Positions 7,937-17,213 of a stretch of 64,000 bases of DNA are shown here, in pieces. Origin of the DNA: Falsiphaeobacter marinintestinus. GTDB taxonomy: Bacteria > Pseudomonadota > Alphaproteobacteria > Rhodobacterales > Rhodobacteraceae. The stretch is from contig NZ_VOGO01000016.1 in assembly GCF_007923355.1 (NCBI RefSeq), forward strand, positions 1 to 64,000, given 5' to 3'. The notes under the pieces were generated by a model. That model made no database searches. It was not told the origin of the DNA and saw nothing but the letters and a program-made list of their open reading frames with translations. Numbering within the stretch: the stretch's first letter is position 1; every line of letters starts with the position of its first letter. A program made the translations under genes and the position numbers.

Positions 7937-9010
7937 CTATTGGTCGTAATCCACGACGACTTTGTCGGTCAGCGGGAAGGACTGGCACGACAGGACATAG
8001 CCCTGCGATACCTCATAGTCCTCCAGCGCGTGGTTTGCGACCATTTCGACCTCGCCCTCCAACACCTTGCAGCGGCAGGTCGAACAAACCCCGGCCTTGC
8101 AGGCATAGGGCGCGTCCATCGCGTTCTGCAATGCGGCATCCAGGATTGACACATCCTTGGGGCTGGTCACGGTCTGGGTCGCCCCATCCAACGTGATCGC
8201 TGCCGTCGTCTGATTGGCGCTGCTCGCAGCATCCACCGACACGACCTTGCGCTTCAGCCGACCAGGTTGGGCACTTGCGAACAGTTCGAACTTGATCTGG
8301 CTGTCGCTCAGACCTGCCGTACGCAACGCCGCCGCGATGCCCAACATCATCGGTTCCGGCCCACAGATGAACGCGGTGTCGACACTCTTGATATCAATCC
8401 AGTGTTCAAACAGCTGCGCGCATTTCTCTTCCGTCACCAACCCGGTGAACAGTTCGATATCCTGCGCATCGGATTCCAGCACATGGATCACGTTCAACCG
8501 TCCCATAAACTGGTTCTTCAGATCCTCCAGCTCTTCGCGGAACATGATCGTGTTCACACCCTTGTTGGCATAAACCAGCGTGAAACTCGACTTTGGTTCT
8601 CGTGCCAACGTCGTCTTCAGGATCGACAGGACCGGCGTCACGCCTGACCCTCCGGCAAACCCCAGATACTGCCGGGCAATGCCCGGATTGATCTCGGTAA
8701 AGAACGATCCCATCGGTGACATCGCCTGAAGCGTATCGCCGACCTGCAGATGCTCGTTCGCCCAGGTCGAAAACGCGCCGCCCTCGACCCGTTTTATGCC
8801 GACCTGCAGGATGCCGTCATCCTTGCCCGCACAGATCGAATAGGACCGGCGCAGTTCTTCTCCGTCGAAATCCCGACGGAAGGTCAGGTATTGGCCTTGG
8901 GTGAAATCGAACGCGTCTGCCGCGCCGTTTTCGGGCTTTAAAGTCACCACCACCGCATCGCGAATTGTCTTGTGGACGTCGGTGACGGTCAGGTCATGAA
9001 AGCGCGCCAT
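7937..9010 (-). CDS. paaE: 1,2-phenylacetyl-CoA epoxidase reductase subunit PaaE
   Basis: A 357-residue reductase that passes electrons from NADPH to the PaaAC oxygenase. The frame extends to 9277, but ATG 9010 (MARFHDLTV) matches the family's start and length. Order of parts: FAD-binding domain with RRSYSICAG, NAD-binding domain with GGSGVTPVLSIL, and a C-terminal plant-type 2Fe-2S ferredoxin with Cys304, Cys309, Cys312 and Cys342 (CKAGVCSTC...C). It lies between paaD and the extra Paa_C gene in one operon. Confidence 0.95.
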   Translation of the reverse strand: MARFHDLTVTDVHKTIRDAVVVTLKPENGAADAFDFTQGQYLTFRRDFDGEELRRSYSICAGKDDGILQVGIKRVEGGAFSTWANEHLQVGDTLQAMSPMGSFFTEINPGIARQYLGFAGGSGVTPVLSILKTTLAREPKSSFTLVYANKGVNTIMFREELEDLKNQFMGRLNVIHVLESDAQDIELFTGLVTEEKCAQLFEHWIDIKSVDTAFICGPEPMMLGIAAALRTAGLSDSQIKFELFASAQPGRLKRKVVSVDAASSANQTTAAITLDGATQTVTSPKDVSILDAALQNAMDAPYACKAGVCSTCRCKVLEGEVEMVANHALEDYEVSQGYVLSCQSFPLTDKVVVDYDQ

Positions 9011-9023
9011 GAGTGCTCCTTCC

Positions 9024-9485
9024 TCAGATGCACTTGAAATAATCAAAGGGTTCCAGACAGTCCTGACAACGCCAATGCGCCTTGCAGGGGGTCGAGCCAA
9101 ACTGGCTGACCTTCTGGAGGTTCTTGCTGCCGCAATTGGGGCATTTCGCGGGCCCACCCGCCGGTTGCGGCGGGGCGATGCCATAGTCTTCCAGCTTTTT
9201 GCGGCCCTTCTGCGATAGCCAGTCGGTGGTCCACGCGGGCGACAACTGACGCCGCAACTCCAACTTGTCGATCCCATGGCCGCGCAAAGCGGTTTCGATG
9301 TCCAGGTTGATCACGCTGGTCGCCGGGCACCCGGAATAGGTGGGTGTGACCGATACGACCAGCGTGTCCTCCTCCCAGCGGACATCCCGGATGATGCCCA
9401 GATCGACAAGGCTGATCACCGGGATTTCTGGGTCGGGGACGTCATCCAGCCAGTCCCAGACCTGTTCTGTGCTTACCTGCGCCAT
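9024..9485 (-). CDS. paaD: Phenylacetyl-CoA epoxidase maturation protein PaaD
   Basis: A 153-residue protein with an N-terminal MIP18/DUF59 domain (DPEIPVISLVDLGIIRDV, then TPTYSGCPA) and a C-terminal zinc-ribbon-like segment (CPNCGSKNL...CKAHWRCQDCLEPF). PaaD is thought to help assemble the metal centres of the epoxidase. It is 13 bases upstream of paaE. Confidence 0.95.
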   Translation of the reverse strand: MAQVSTEQVWDWLDDVPDPEIPVISLVDLGIIRDVRWEEDTLVVSVTPTYSGCPATSVINLDIETALRGHGIDKLELRRQLSPAWTTDWLSQKGRKKLEDYGIAPPQPAGGPAKCPNCGSKNLQKVSQFGSTPCKAHWRCQDCLEPFDYFKCI

Positions 9486-9519
9486 GTTGCGTATGTGTCC
9501 ATCCCGGTCTCAACGCCAA

Positions 9520-9540
9520 AGATTTTTCGACGAAAAATCT
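9520..9540. repeat. Palindrome AGATTTTTCG-A-CGAAAAATCT
   Basis: Two perfect 10 bp arms around a central A, in the 75-base gap between paaC and paaD. A near-identical core (TTTTCGACGAAAA) recurs at 56129-56151 in the phn operon. It could form an intercistronic mRNA hairpin, or be a repeat family member. Confidence 0.6.
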
Positions 9541-9560
9541 CGGCACCCAGTATTTAGGTT

Positions 9561-10322
9561 CTACCAGCTTGCGCCCGGATAGGCGCGTTGCAGCCACTGC
9601 ATCTGCGTCAGCAGATGGCCCAGATGCTCGGTATGCATCCGACCGTCGCGTCCGCCCTTGTGGGTGAACCGGCCATCCGGCAGGGTCAGCGTCGCTGTGT
9701 CCACAATGCGGCCAACCAAAGCGTCATACTCATCACGCAATCCGGCTGGATCCGGGGCAATCCCCGCGGCGACCATTTCGGCGTCGGTGGCATCGCTCAG
9801 AAACATCTCACCCACGTAGGGGTACAGATAGTCCAGCGCTGCCTGCATCCGGGCATGGCTTTCTTCGGTTCCATCAGCCAGACCGACAACCGTGTCGCCG
9901 GAGCGTTCCAGATGGTACGCAACCTCTTTGGACGCCTTTTCGGCAATCTCGGCCACTCGCGGGTCGGACGACGTGATCAACCGGCCCAGCATGATTGAAT
10001 GCCAGGCATCAAACAGGAACTGACGCATCAGGGTCTGACCGAAATCGCCATTCGGCATTTCCACCAGGAGCACGTTGCGAAAATCCCAGGCGTCGCGCAG
10101 AAACGCCATGTCATCGGCGGTCTTGCCGTCGCCTTGCACGTCGGCCGCAAGGCCCAGCCACAGCTGAGTCTGACCGATCAGATCCAGCGCCGTGTTGGCC
10201 AGCGCGATGTCTTCTTCCAGCACCGGCGCATGGCCACACCATTCGCTGACCCGGTGGCCAAGGATCAGGGTGTTGTCGCCCATCCGCAGCAAGAACTGCA
10301 GCAATGCTTCGTCGTGGGTCAT
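9561..10322 (-). CDS. paaC: 1,2-phenylacetyl-CoA epoxidase structural subunit PaaC
   Basis: A 253-residue ferritin-like subunit that pairs with PaaA. The frame runs up to 10595, but ATG 10322 (MTHDEALLQFLLRMGDNTLILGHRVSEW) matches PaaC. Its A is shared with the TGA of paaB (TGATG), indicating translational coupling. WCGHAPVLEEDIALANTALD and YHLERSGDTVV are characteristic. Confidence 0.95.
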   Translation of the reverse strand: MTHDEALLQFLLRMGDNTLILGHRVSEWCGHAPVLEEDIALANTALDLIGQTQLWLGLAADVQGDGKTADDMAFLRDAWDFRNVLLVEMPNGDFGQTLMRQFLFDAWHSIMLGRLITSSDPRVAEIAEKASKEVAYHLERSGDTVVGLADGTEESHARMQAALDYLYPYVGEMFLSDATDAEMVAAGIAPDPAGLRDEYDALVGRIVDTATLTLPDGRFTHKGGRDGRMHTEHLGHLLTQMQWLQRAYPGASW

Positions 10323-10606
10323 CACATCGCCCCCACGTCGTCGGGAATGTCGAAGAATGTCGGGTGCCGATACACTTTGGACTCGGACGGCTCGTACAGT
10401 GGCCCTTTTTGCGATGGTGACGACGCTGCGATGTTGGCGGCCTCCACCACCCAGATCGACACGCCTTCGTTGCGGCGGGTGTACACGTCGCGGGCGTTCT
10501 TGATCGCCATCTCGGCGTCGGGCGCATGCAGCGACCCGACATGCCGGTGGCTCATGCCATGCTGGCCACGAATAAAGACTTCCCACAGGGGCCATTCATT
10601 GTTCAT
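10322..10606 (-). CDS. paaB: 1,2-phenylacetyl-CoA epoxidase subunit PaaB
   Basis: A 94-residue protein opening NNEWPLWEVFIRGQHGMSHR, with SLHAPDAEMAIKNARDVYTRR, as is typical of PaaB. It bridges PaaAC units in the epoxidase. The stop overlaps the start of paaC by one base; 72 bases separate it from paaA. Confidence 0.95.
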   Translation of the reverse strand: MNNEWPLWEVFIRGQHGMSHRHVGSLHAPDAEMAIKNARDVYTRRNEGVSIWVVEAANIAASSPSQKGPLYEPSESKVYRHPTFFDIPDDVGAM

Positions 10607-10678
10607 CAGGGGTCCTCCTCCTGGTCCCGTGCCTGCGGATGCTGGCCGGGTTTGGGTCGTTCGGGGCGGCAGGCAGAG

Positions 10679-11671
10679 TTACTCAGCCGCCATCCGGGAT
10701 ACGTTTTTCTTGCGAGCGTGGGCAAGCAGGCCGTCCCGGACCCATTTGCCATCGTCCCAGGCTGTGTTGCGGGCCGCCATGCGGTCTTTGTTGCAGGGGC
10801 CATTGCCGCGCAGCACATCAAAGAACTCGTCCCAATCGGGTTCCGAAAAATCGTAATGCCCGCGTGCGTCGTTCCACTTCAGGTGCTCATCGGGAACGGT
10901 CAGGCCCAGATATTCGGCCTGCGGCACGGTCTGGTCGACGAATTTCTGGCGCAGCTCGTCATTGGTGTTGATCTTGATGCCCCAGGCCATCGACTGGGTC
11001 GAATGCACGGATTCCTTGTCAGAGGGTCCAAACATCATCAGCGACGGGAACCACAGCCGATTCAGCGCGTCCTGCGCCATCGCTTTTTGCGCGGCAGTGC
11101 CCTGCGCCATCTTCATCATGATGTCATAGCCCTGCCGCTGGTGAAACGACTCTTCCTTGCAGATGCGGATCATCGCGCGGGAATAGGGGCCATAGGATGT
11201 GCGCTGCAGCGGCACCTGATTCATGATTGCGGCACCATCAACCAGCCAGCCAACCGCGCCGATATCGGCCCAGTTCAGCGTTGGATAATTGAAGATCGAC
11301 GAATACTTCATGCGGCCGTCCAGCAGCATCTCGGTCAGCTCATCCCGCGACACACCCAAGGTTTCGGCGGCGCAGTACAGGTACAACCCATGCCCGGCTT
11401 CGTCCTGTACTTTGGCCAGCAGGATCGCCTTGCGCTCCAAAGTGGGCGCGCGGGTGATCCAGTTGCCTTCCGGCAACTGACCGACGATCTCGGAATGGGC
11501 GTGCTGACCGATCTGGCGGATCAGCGTCGCGCGATAATCTTCGGGCATCCAATCCTTGGGCTCGATCTTTTCGCCGGCGTCGATCCGGTCCTGAAAATGG
11601 CGTTCTTGTTCGGTCATCTCGGACGAGTCTTTCACGCCGGTTCCGGCGGTCTTGATCATCTGTGCATACAT
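10679..11671 (-). CDS. paaA: 1,2-phenylacetyl-CoA epoxidase catalytic subunit PaaA
   Basis: The di-iron oxygenase subunit (330 residues) that epoxidises the ring of phenylacetyl-CoA. ATG 11671 ([10 protein letters not shown]) is chosen because GGGAGGAACC precedes it; a longer frame starts at 11692. Di-iron ligands are expected in [21 protein letters not shown] and [10 protein letters not shown], all intact. First gene of a six-gene operon. The later genes of the route (paaK, G, Z, J, H) are not in this window. Confidence 0.96.
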   Translation of the reverse strand: MYAQMIKTAGTGVKDSSEMTEQERHFQDRIDAGEKIEPKDWMPEDYRATLIRQIGQHAHSEIVGQLPEGNWITRAPTLERKAILLAKVQDEAGHGLYLYCAAETLGVSRDELTEMLLDGRMKYSSIFNYPTLNWADIGAVGWLVDGAAIMNQVPLQRTSYGPYSRAMIRICKEESFHQRQGYDIMMKMAQGTAAQKAMAQDALNRLWFPSLMMFGPSDKESVHSTQSMAWGIKINTNDELRQKFVDQTVPQAEYLGLTVPDEHLKWNDARGHYDFSEPDWDEFFDVLRGNGPCNKDRMAARNTAWDDGKWVRDGLLAHARKKNVSRMAAE

Positions 11672-11850
11672 TTCAGGTTCCTCCCGACACATGTTGCAGG
11701 GTTAAAGCCGGGGGTCCCGACGCATGCAGCCTAGCACGACTGCCGCGCATTGCGCAGCGTTAAGACCCGGTTTCATATCCTGCGCAGCCCACCATAAGGC
11801 GACCGCTTGGTCGGGTTTTATGCCTGGCGCCGATTCGGATCAAGAGAAAT

Positions 11851-11886
11851 GTTACCGAAAATGTCAGATCAATAAAATTCAGTAAC
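11851..11886. promoter_or_regulatory. Inverted repeat upstream of paaA (possible PaaX operator)
   Basis: GTTACCGAA at 11851-11859 faces TTCAGTAAC at 11878-11886 (8 of 9 bases inverted, 18-base spacer), in the 227-base AT-rich gap between the end of the CHAT gene and paaA. It lies about 180 bases upstream of the paaA start. It could be an operator for PaaX or a structure at the 3' end of the CHAT transcript. The rest of 11672-11898 shows no gene. Confidence 0.3.
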
Positions 11887-11898
11887 GTATCGTCTCCA

Positions 11899-14800
11899 TC
11901 ATCCCGCCCCCACAATCGCAAACGCGGCCCAGTAAGACGGATGATGATGAAACGCAGGGCGCGCAGGATCGTCCAGCACAGACAGCACAGAGGCCCGCAA
12001 CGCTGCAGCATGACTTTTGCCCGGATCGCGGGCCAAACTGTCGAACAGTCCGGTCGTGATATCGACGGCAGCTGCGGAATAGACCGACCAATGCGTCACC
12101 AACAACGACTGCGCCCCGGCCTGAAAGAACGCCCGCGCCAGCCCGGACAGCCCATCCGCATCCCGCCCGTCCCCGGCAGCCGTGTTGCAGGCGGACAGGA
12201 CGACCAGCCCGGCATTCAGATCCAGCGTCGCGATCTCGCTGGCGCTTAACAACCCGTCATCCGCACCCGTCGCAACGGTTGGCGGGGTCAACACCAAACC
12301 CGGGCTGGCCGCGCCAGTTTCACCCGCCGTCAGGCCATGGGTGGCAAACACCAGAACGTCATATTCTGCCAAAGCGCCCGAGGCGTCCAAAGTCTTGACT
12401 TCGGTCTCGGTGGCGGCATCGCCCAGCACCACGCGGGACGTGTCATCAAACGCGGTCCGGATCGCCTTCAATTCGCATCGCGAATCCGCCAACCGGGGCA
12501 GGCTGGTTAGAAATCCGACATCGGCAAGGGGCAAGCCATCTGGTGTCGCCTGATCCGACAAAGGTGTCTCCAAAGGCGGGATTCCACGCAGCGCGGCCAC
12601 CTCGATGCCGCCGCAGTCGACCGACCCACCTGTTCCAATCACCGGGTCGCCGAATCCCAGCATCGATGTGAGCGCCCGGTCCGGTCTGTCCCCGCCCCGC
12701 AACGCCCGCAGGCTTGCGATTGACGGAAGAACCGACACCGAATTGCGACGGATCAGCCAATCGACGTCAGAAAGAGCATCAACCGGTTTGTCCGAGGTCA
12801 CCAACGCCTCGTACGGCAGACGCAGCATGTCGGAAGGGGGCACGATGATCAGATGCGGATGATCGGCCAGCACCGCGTCGACACCTTGGAACAGATTGGA
12901 ATACAACTCAAAAGCCGCGTCCAGATCGAAAAAACCACCCGGCAGAACATCGTCTTCCCCGCCCAGCATCGCGCCGCGTAGCCCCACGGCGCCACCATTT
13001 GCACACCCCGGGTCACTGATCGCCACGTCACACCGAAACGCATTGATGCGCTCGTTTAACCGGCGACGGCTGATTTCACCCATTTGCGCCACGTGAACTG
13101 CGCTCCGGGTCACCACCAGAACGTGGTTTGATGACCCGTCGACCCCCGGGATCACGTCAGGGTTCAGGCTGGGCAGCAGAAAGGTCACCAGCACTTCGTC
13201 CGGGGCCAGCAACGCCTGCGCGTCGGCCAATGCCAGCGGATCGACCTGACCGACCCCGCTGGTATCCAACCCCAGGGCGTCCAGCGTCGAATTCACCTCT
13301 GCCAGCTGGTTGTCGATCCCGGTCAATTGGGCGGATAAATCCTGAGCCGCAGGTTCTGCCCCCCCAGTGCGCGTCGCAGCCAGTCGGGATTGGACGTCTT
13401 CGAACGCGGCCACCAGATCCTGCCTCCGGCGCAACAAAGCCCCGCGCCCCGGATCATCAATCGCCAGCCGGGTTTCCAGAACGCCAAGCGCTTCGGCGGA
13501 TCGGGTGATCTGGGTCCATTGCAACGCTTCAAAGGCCTCGGCGACACGCGCCTCAGTGCGGGTGTCGGGATCGGCCAGAAGCGCCCAGGCGAACAGCTCA
13601 AAATCCCAAGACACTTCCGGCAAACGATCGCGATAGGCCGGGGACTGTCGGGCAGCCGTCAGGGTCCGCAAGTTCTCGATTGTGGCCTCGTGATCCCCCA
13701 GCAACAGGTTCAACTGTTGCAGCATGGCAAATGCGTCCAAGGCCGCAGGCGTTGTTGCGGGCAGGGTCGTCGTGTTGATTGCGACGGCCTCTTGCACCAA
13801 AACGCGGGCGTCTTCAAACGCGCCGGCCATCGCCAGAGAGTTGGCCGCGTTTGCAAGATTCAGCGCGAACTCGGCATCCATCCCGCCGCCCAGCCGACGT
13901 TGATCGTCCAGGGCGGCCATCAGCTTGTCGCGGTCAATGCCGGGCTCACCCAGATCAGCGTTAAGCAGCGCCTGCAAGTTCAAGTATCGGATCTTCAGGG
14001 CCGATTGGCGTCTCGACACCGGGTCTGCCGCCAACAAGCGCCCAGCCTTGGCCATCCAGATCCGGGCCGAGACCAACTCGCCCAGATCAATGTGAAACTG
14101 CGCACGGTCAAGAGCCGATCCAGCGGCATCAAGTGGGGACATCGACAGGGCAGGGGCAGCATCACTTTGGGCAAACAGGACAGCCGCCTGATCCGATTGA
14201 CCCAGAAGGTGCAGGTACCAGGCAAGTTCGGCCTGTGCTTGCGACAGGTCGGCCTGGCCTGCCTCACTGCGTGCCAGGATCGCCACCGCATCGCTCAAGT
14301 AATCAACGGCGCGCTCATACTGCCCAAATCGCGCTTCAGCGAGGGCCACAGCCCGCAAGGCTTGGCCCAGATCAACGTCCTCGGGCGCCTCGACCCCGCG
14401 CAACATGGTGATTGCAGTGCGTGCGGTTTCTAATTCGTCGAGGGTCCGAATTTCGGCCCCGTCGGCAAAGGCTTTGGCGGTGGACAAAATGCTGGTCACA
14501 AAGTCCTGTTCATCCGCGCTTAATGGCCCGGATGTAAGCCAAGCCGTCAACGCGTCCCGGGCGCGATCATGCTGGCCGGCCTGATGCAGTGCGAAGTACC
14601 GCTGGAACCGCAGGTTGCGGATGGCGCTATCCCTGTCTTCGGGCGCCACAAAGATGCGGGCGATGATGATCTTGGCTTCGATCAGCGCCGCCAGATCGCT
14701 TGCCCGGCCTTCGGTCTCGGCGTCTTCGATCAACTGGCTTAGCTTCACATAGGCGTCACCATAGGAGTTCCGGATCAGCTCAGGGTCCAGAAGCGCCATC

Positions 14801-15315
14801 TCCGAAAACGCGACAACGGCATCCTGATAGGCGCCCATGTCCAGCAATTGTGTGGCAGCGGCCCCAGCCACTGGGGCCTGAAATTGCGTTCCACGCGCGT
14901 CGCTCAAAGCCAGCGCAATCCGCTCCGCGGCAACTGCAGTCCGCCCTTGCCGGGCGTCCAGTGCGGCCAGTTGCATGGCCACGGTCAGCCCCGCCTGCGA
15001 CGCGCGCAGATCGCGGGCGGTCAGAAACGCCAGCGCTTCCGCCCAAAGCGCTTCGGCTTCTGCGGTGTCCTTGCCTGCAGCAACCAGCAGAAACGCCACA
15101 TTGTTCAACGCAAACGCATAGGCCTCCGGTTCCGGAGCCTCTATCCGGCGCGCAGTCTCCAGCGCGGCGCGCGCCCGGTCCATCGCCAGTTCCGCATCGC
15201 CCGACTGAAACGCCTCAAGCGTCGCGTCGTGCATCGCCTGAAGGTCGGTTTGCGCCGCCGCTGTGAATGCCGATAGTGCGAGGGCCAGTATCGGCCCGGC
15301 CCACCGCATCAGCAT
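11899..15315 (-). CDS. Exported TPR-CHAT peptidase
   Basis: A 1138-residue protein. Residues 1-22 look like a Sec signal peptide (MLMRWAGPILALALSAFTAAAQ), so it should act in the periplasm or outside. Residues about 30-620 are Ala/Leu/Glu-rich helical repeats of TPR character. The C-terminal third is a CHAT domain, the caspase-fold peptidase of the clan CD type, with His993 in FATHGL and Cys1043 in LSACNTAAGDG. The distinctive SYWAAFAIVG end is present. It is the last gene of the operon metacaspase-trypsin-rhodanese-CHAT, 4 bases after the rhodanese gene. Bacterial CHAT proteins (separase/gingipain relatives) are often triggered by partners bound to their TPRs. The target here is unknown. Confidence 0.9.
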   Translation of the reverse strand: MLMRWAGPILALALSAFTAAAQTDLQAMHDATLEAFQSGDAELAMDRARAALETARRIEAPEPEAYAFALNNVAFLLVAAGKDTAEAEALWAEALAFLTARDLRASQAGLTVAMQLAALDARQGRTAVAAERIALALSDARGTQFQAPVAGAAATQLLDMGAYQDAVVAFSEMALLDPELIRNSYGDAYVKLSQLIEDAETEGRASDLAALIEAKIIIARIFVAPEDRDSAIRNLRFQRYFALHQAGQHDRARDALTAWLTSGPLSADEQDFVTSILSTAKAFADGAEIRTLDELETARTAITMLRGVEAPEDVDLGQALRAVALAEARFGQYERAVDYLSDAVAILARSEAGQADLSQAQAELAWYLHLLGQSDQAAVLFAQSDAAPALSMSPLDAAGSALDRAQFHIDLGELVSARIWMAKAGRLLAADPVSRRQSALKIRYLNLQALLNADLGEPGIDRDKLMAALDDQRRLGGGMDAEFALNLANAANSLAMAGAFEDARVLVQEAVAINTTTLPATTPAALDAFAMLQQLNLLLGDHEATIENLRTLTAARQSPAYRDRLPEVSWDFELFAWALLADPDTRTEARVAEAFEALQWTQITRSAEALGVLETRLAIDDPGRGALLRRRQDLVAAFEDVQSRLAATRTGGAEPAAQDLSAQLTGIDNQLAEVNSTLDALGLDTSGVGQVDPLALADAQALLAPDEVLVTFLLPSLNPDVIPGVDGSSNHVLVVTRSAVHVAQMGEISRRRLNERINAFRCDVAISDPGCANGGAVGLRGAMLGGEDDVLPGGFFDLDAAFELYSNLFQGVDAVLADHPHLIIVPPSDMLRLPYEALVTSDKPVDALSDVDWLIRRNSVSVLPSIASLRALRGGDRPDRALTSMLGFGDPVIGTGGSVDCGGIEVAALRGIPPLETPLSDQATPDGLPLADVGFLTSLPRLADSRCELKAIRTAFDDTSRVVLGDAATETEVKTLDASGALAEYDVLVFATHGLTAGETGAASPGLVLTPPTVATGADDGLLSASEIATLDLNAGLVVLSACNTAAGDGRDADGLSGLARAFFQAGAQSLLVTHWSVYSAAAVDITTGLFDSLARDPGKSHAAALRASVLSVLDDPARPAFHHHPSYWAAFAIVGAG

Positions 15316-15319
15316 TGGC

Positions 15320-16126
15320 TCAGAACCCAGAGGGTTCTAAGCGCAACCCGGCCATCTGCCAGGCCTGCAAACCGCCGCGATACCAATAGACGTTGGTGAA
15401 CCCAGCCGCCACCGTGCGCAGAACGGCGTTGTAACTCAGCCAGCAATACGGGTCGGCGCAATAGAGGATGATCGGGTAATCCGTGTCGCCTCGGGTGATC
15501 TCGCCCAGCCAGGTCTTGGCTTGCTGCTGCAGTCGGTCATTGAAGTGACCGGGGGTCGACAACGCCGGGGCCATCAGTGCACCGGGCAACCTGTAATCGC
15601 CGCCCAGCACATCGACCAGCACCAGGTCGATGCCGTCATTCATTGCCTGAACCAGACCCGAGGTGCTGACCACGGACGCGCCCGGCACAGTGCTGGGGGT
15701 CGGCGCGTGCATCTGACCCGACCGCAGTTGCGATGTTGGCGGCACACCGAAATCACGCCCTTCGAAATGGGCAATTGAATCGTCCACAGGTGGGCGTTGC
15801 GGCGGTGTGGGCTCTGGTTCTGGCTGAGCTTGTTGTTCAGGCTCTTGGCCGGGTCTGGGCGGGACAAAATCAGATTCAAAGCCGCCGCCCGAAAACCCGC
15901 TTCCACCGCCAGCATCGGGCTGAGACGGCGCCCCATTGTCAAAGCTGCCGCCAAACCCGTCATTCGTGCCTTGCGGAGGCGACTGCGGCACCGGTTGCGT
16001 GGTTGGCGGGGTAAAGCTTTCGTCAAAGCTCCCGCCGAACGCGGATTGTGCGCTAACGCTTCCAGAGATCAGCACAAAAGCAAGGGCCAGTTGCGCGGCC
16101 CGGGCGCTTGCCTTACCCCCGGACAT
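15320..16126 (-). CDS. Exported rhodanese-like protein with CX4CW motif and repetitive linker
   Basis: 268 residues from ATG 16126, which overlaps the trypsin gene by 14 bases; a longer frame to 16240 would lie inside that gene. Residues 1-26 are a signal peptide ending VSAQ. Residues 28-115 are a Gly/Pro/Gln-rich linker with three related units (FGGSFDESFTPP, FGGSFDNGAP, FSGGGFESDFVPP). Residues about 125-265 are a rhodanese fold ending GFTNVYWYRGGLQAWQMAG. The active loop is C223-ADPY-C228-W, close to the CXXCW proteins linked to PQQ-dependent catabolism and unlike the usual single-Cys loop. It may bind or exchange thiols, or serve as substrate or scaffold for the neighbouring proteases. 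Confidence 0.8.
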   Translation of the reverse strand: MSGGKASARAAQLALAFVLISGSVSAQSAFGGSFDESFTPPTTQPVPQSPPQGTNDGFGGSFDNGAPSQPDAGGGSGFSGGGFESDFVPPRPGQEPEQQAQPEPEPTPPQRPPVDDSIAHFEGRDFGVPPTSQLRSGQMHAPTPSTVPGASVVSTSGLVQAMNDGIDLVLVDVLGGDYRLPGALMAPALSTPGHFNDRLQQQAKTWLGEITRGDTDYPIILYCADPYCWLSYNAVLRTVAAGFTNVYWYRGGLQAWQMAGLRLEPSGF

Positions 16127-17174
16127 GGCCGGAAATCCAGTCAAAGTACTGCGATACGCGTGTGTAAACACCATACAGGCTTTCGTGGCCGCATTTCCGG
16201 TCCGACCCGATCGGCGACCGGTTCCAGCTGACCACTCCAACCTGCACCCAGTTCCCGTTTGGCGCCTTGACCATCAGCGGCCCGCCACTGTCGCCGTTGC
16301 ACATGGTGCGCTGACCCGATGATGTCCCGGCGCAGATCATGTTCTCGGTCAGTGAGTTTCCAAGGTTTTGGGACAGGATGGCAAAGGCCTGCTCCAGCGT
16401 TTCCAGCGGGATCCGGTTGACCTCGCCCATGCCCAGAAGAAAACCGCCCATGTCGCGCCGGGTCTGTTCTGCCATGCCCTGATTGCAGGTTCCGTTCGGC
16501 ACGATGTCGATATCTGTTTCCATCAGTTGAATGGGAAACTTGCCGTCTTCCATCCGGCCCCACCCGATCACTGTCGCAGGTCCGACCGGGGGCTGTTCGC
16601 CCTGGCTCTGGACGTTGATCGCCCCCACCGGCCCCGAACTTTGCGTGATCGGTTCGGCCAGCTGAACCAACGCGATGTCATTATCGATGGTGACCGGATT
16701 GTAATCCTCATGCGGGATCACGCGACTGACTTTACGAAAATCGCCGTTGCGCATGTCAACCGCGCCCGACCGGATCAGGATGCTTTCGGGGGCCGAGGGC
16801 CGTCCGTCATCACCAACGACGCAGTGCGCCGCCGTCAGCACCCACTGGCGCGCAATGATCGTGCCACCACAGAACTGCGACTGAAACCGGCCTTCGGGCG
16901 ACCCATCCACGGCCTCGGCCGAATGCAGCGAAACCTGTGCGGGCCATGTCCCGTCTTGCGCTGCGCGACCACCGAAGATCCGGGTGACGTCGTCTTGCAT
17001 GCCGGCTTGCTGTTTCAGCGCCAGAACATGGGCGCGGACCTGAACCTCATTCGCGCCTTGTGGGATTGCAATGTCCTTAAGCCCACCATCCTGTGCCTCA
17101 GCACTGAACGCCAGACACCCCAGCAACAGACCAAGGACAAGTCGCTTGGGTTTGGCAAATCCGGTTCCGGTCAT
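16113..17174 (-). CDS. Exported trypsin-fold (S1) serine protease, zymogen type
   Basis: 353 residues from ATG 17174, preceded by GGAGG; the frame's GTG at 17186 overlaps that site and is unlikely. Signal peptide residues 1-28 (LVLGLLLGCLAFSAEAQ), propeptide to Arg65, then a canonical activation junction R65-IFGG. The catalytic triad is intact: His117 (TAAHC), Asp166 (DNDIAL), Ser296 (GDSGGP). The S1-pocket residue equivalent to chymotrypsin 189 is Thr290, not Asp, so the enzyme should not cleave after Arg/Lys and should not self-activate at Arg65. Second gene of the protease operon, 39 bases after the metacaspase gene. Confidence 0.93.
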   Translation of the reverse strand: MTGTGFAKPKRLVLGLLLGCLAFSAEAQDGGLKDIAIPQGANEVQVRAHVLALKQQAGMQDDVTRIFGGRAAQDGTWPAQVSLHSAEAVDGSPEGRFQSQFCGGTIIARQWVLTAAHCVVGDDGRPSAPESILIRSGAVDMRNGDFRKVSRVIPHEDYNPVTIDNDIALVQLAEPITQSSGPVGAINVQSQGEQPPVGPATVIGWGRMEDGKFPIQLMETDIDIVPNGTCNQGMAEQTRRDMGGFLLGMGEVNRIPLETLEQAFAILSQNLGNSLTENMICAGTSSGQRTMCNGDSGGPLMVKAPNGNWVQVGVVSWNRSPIGSDRKCGHESLYGVYTRVSQYFDWISGHVRG

Positions 17175-17213
17175 AAGATCCTCCACTTTATTCTGATATT
17201 CTAATCTTACCTG

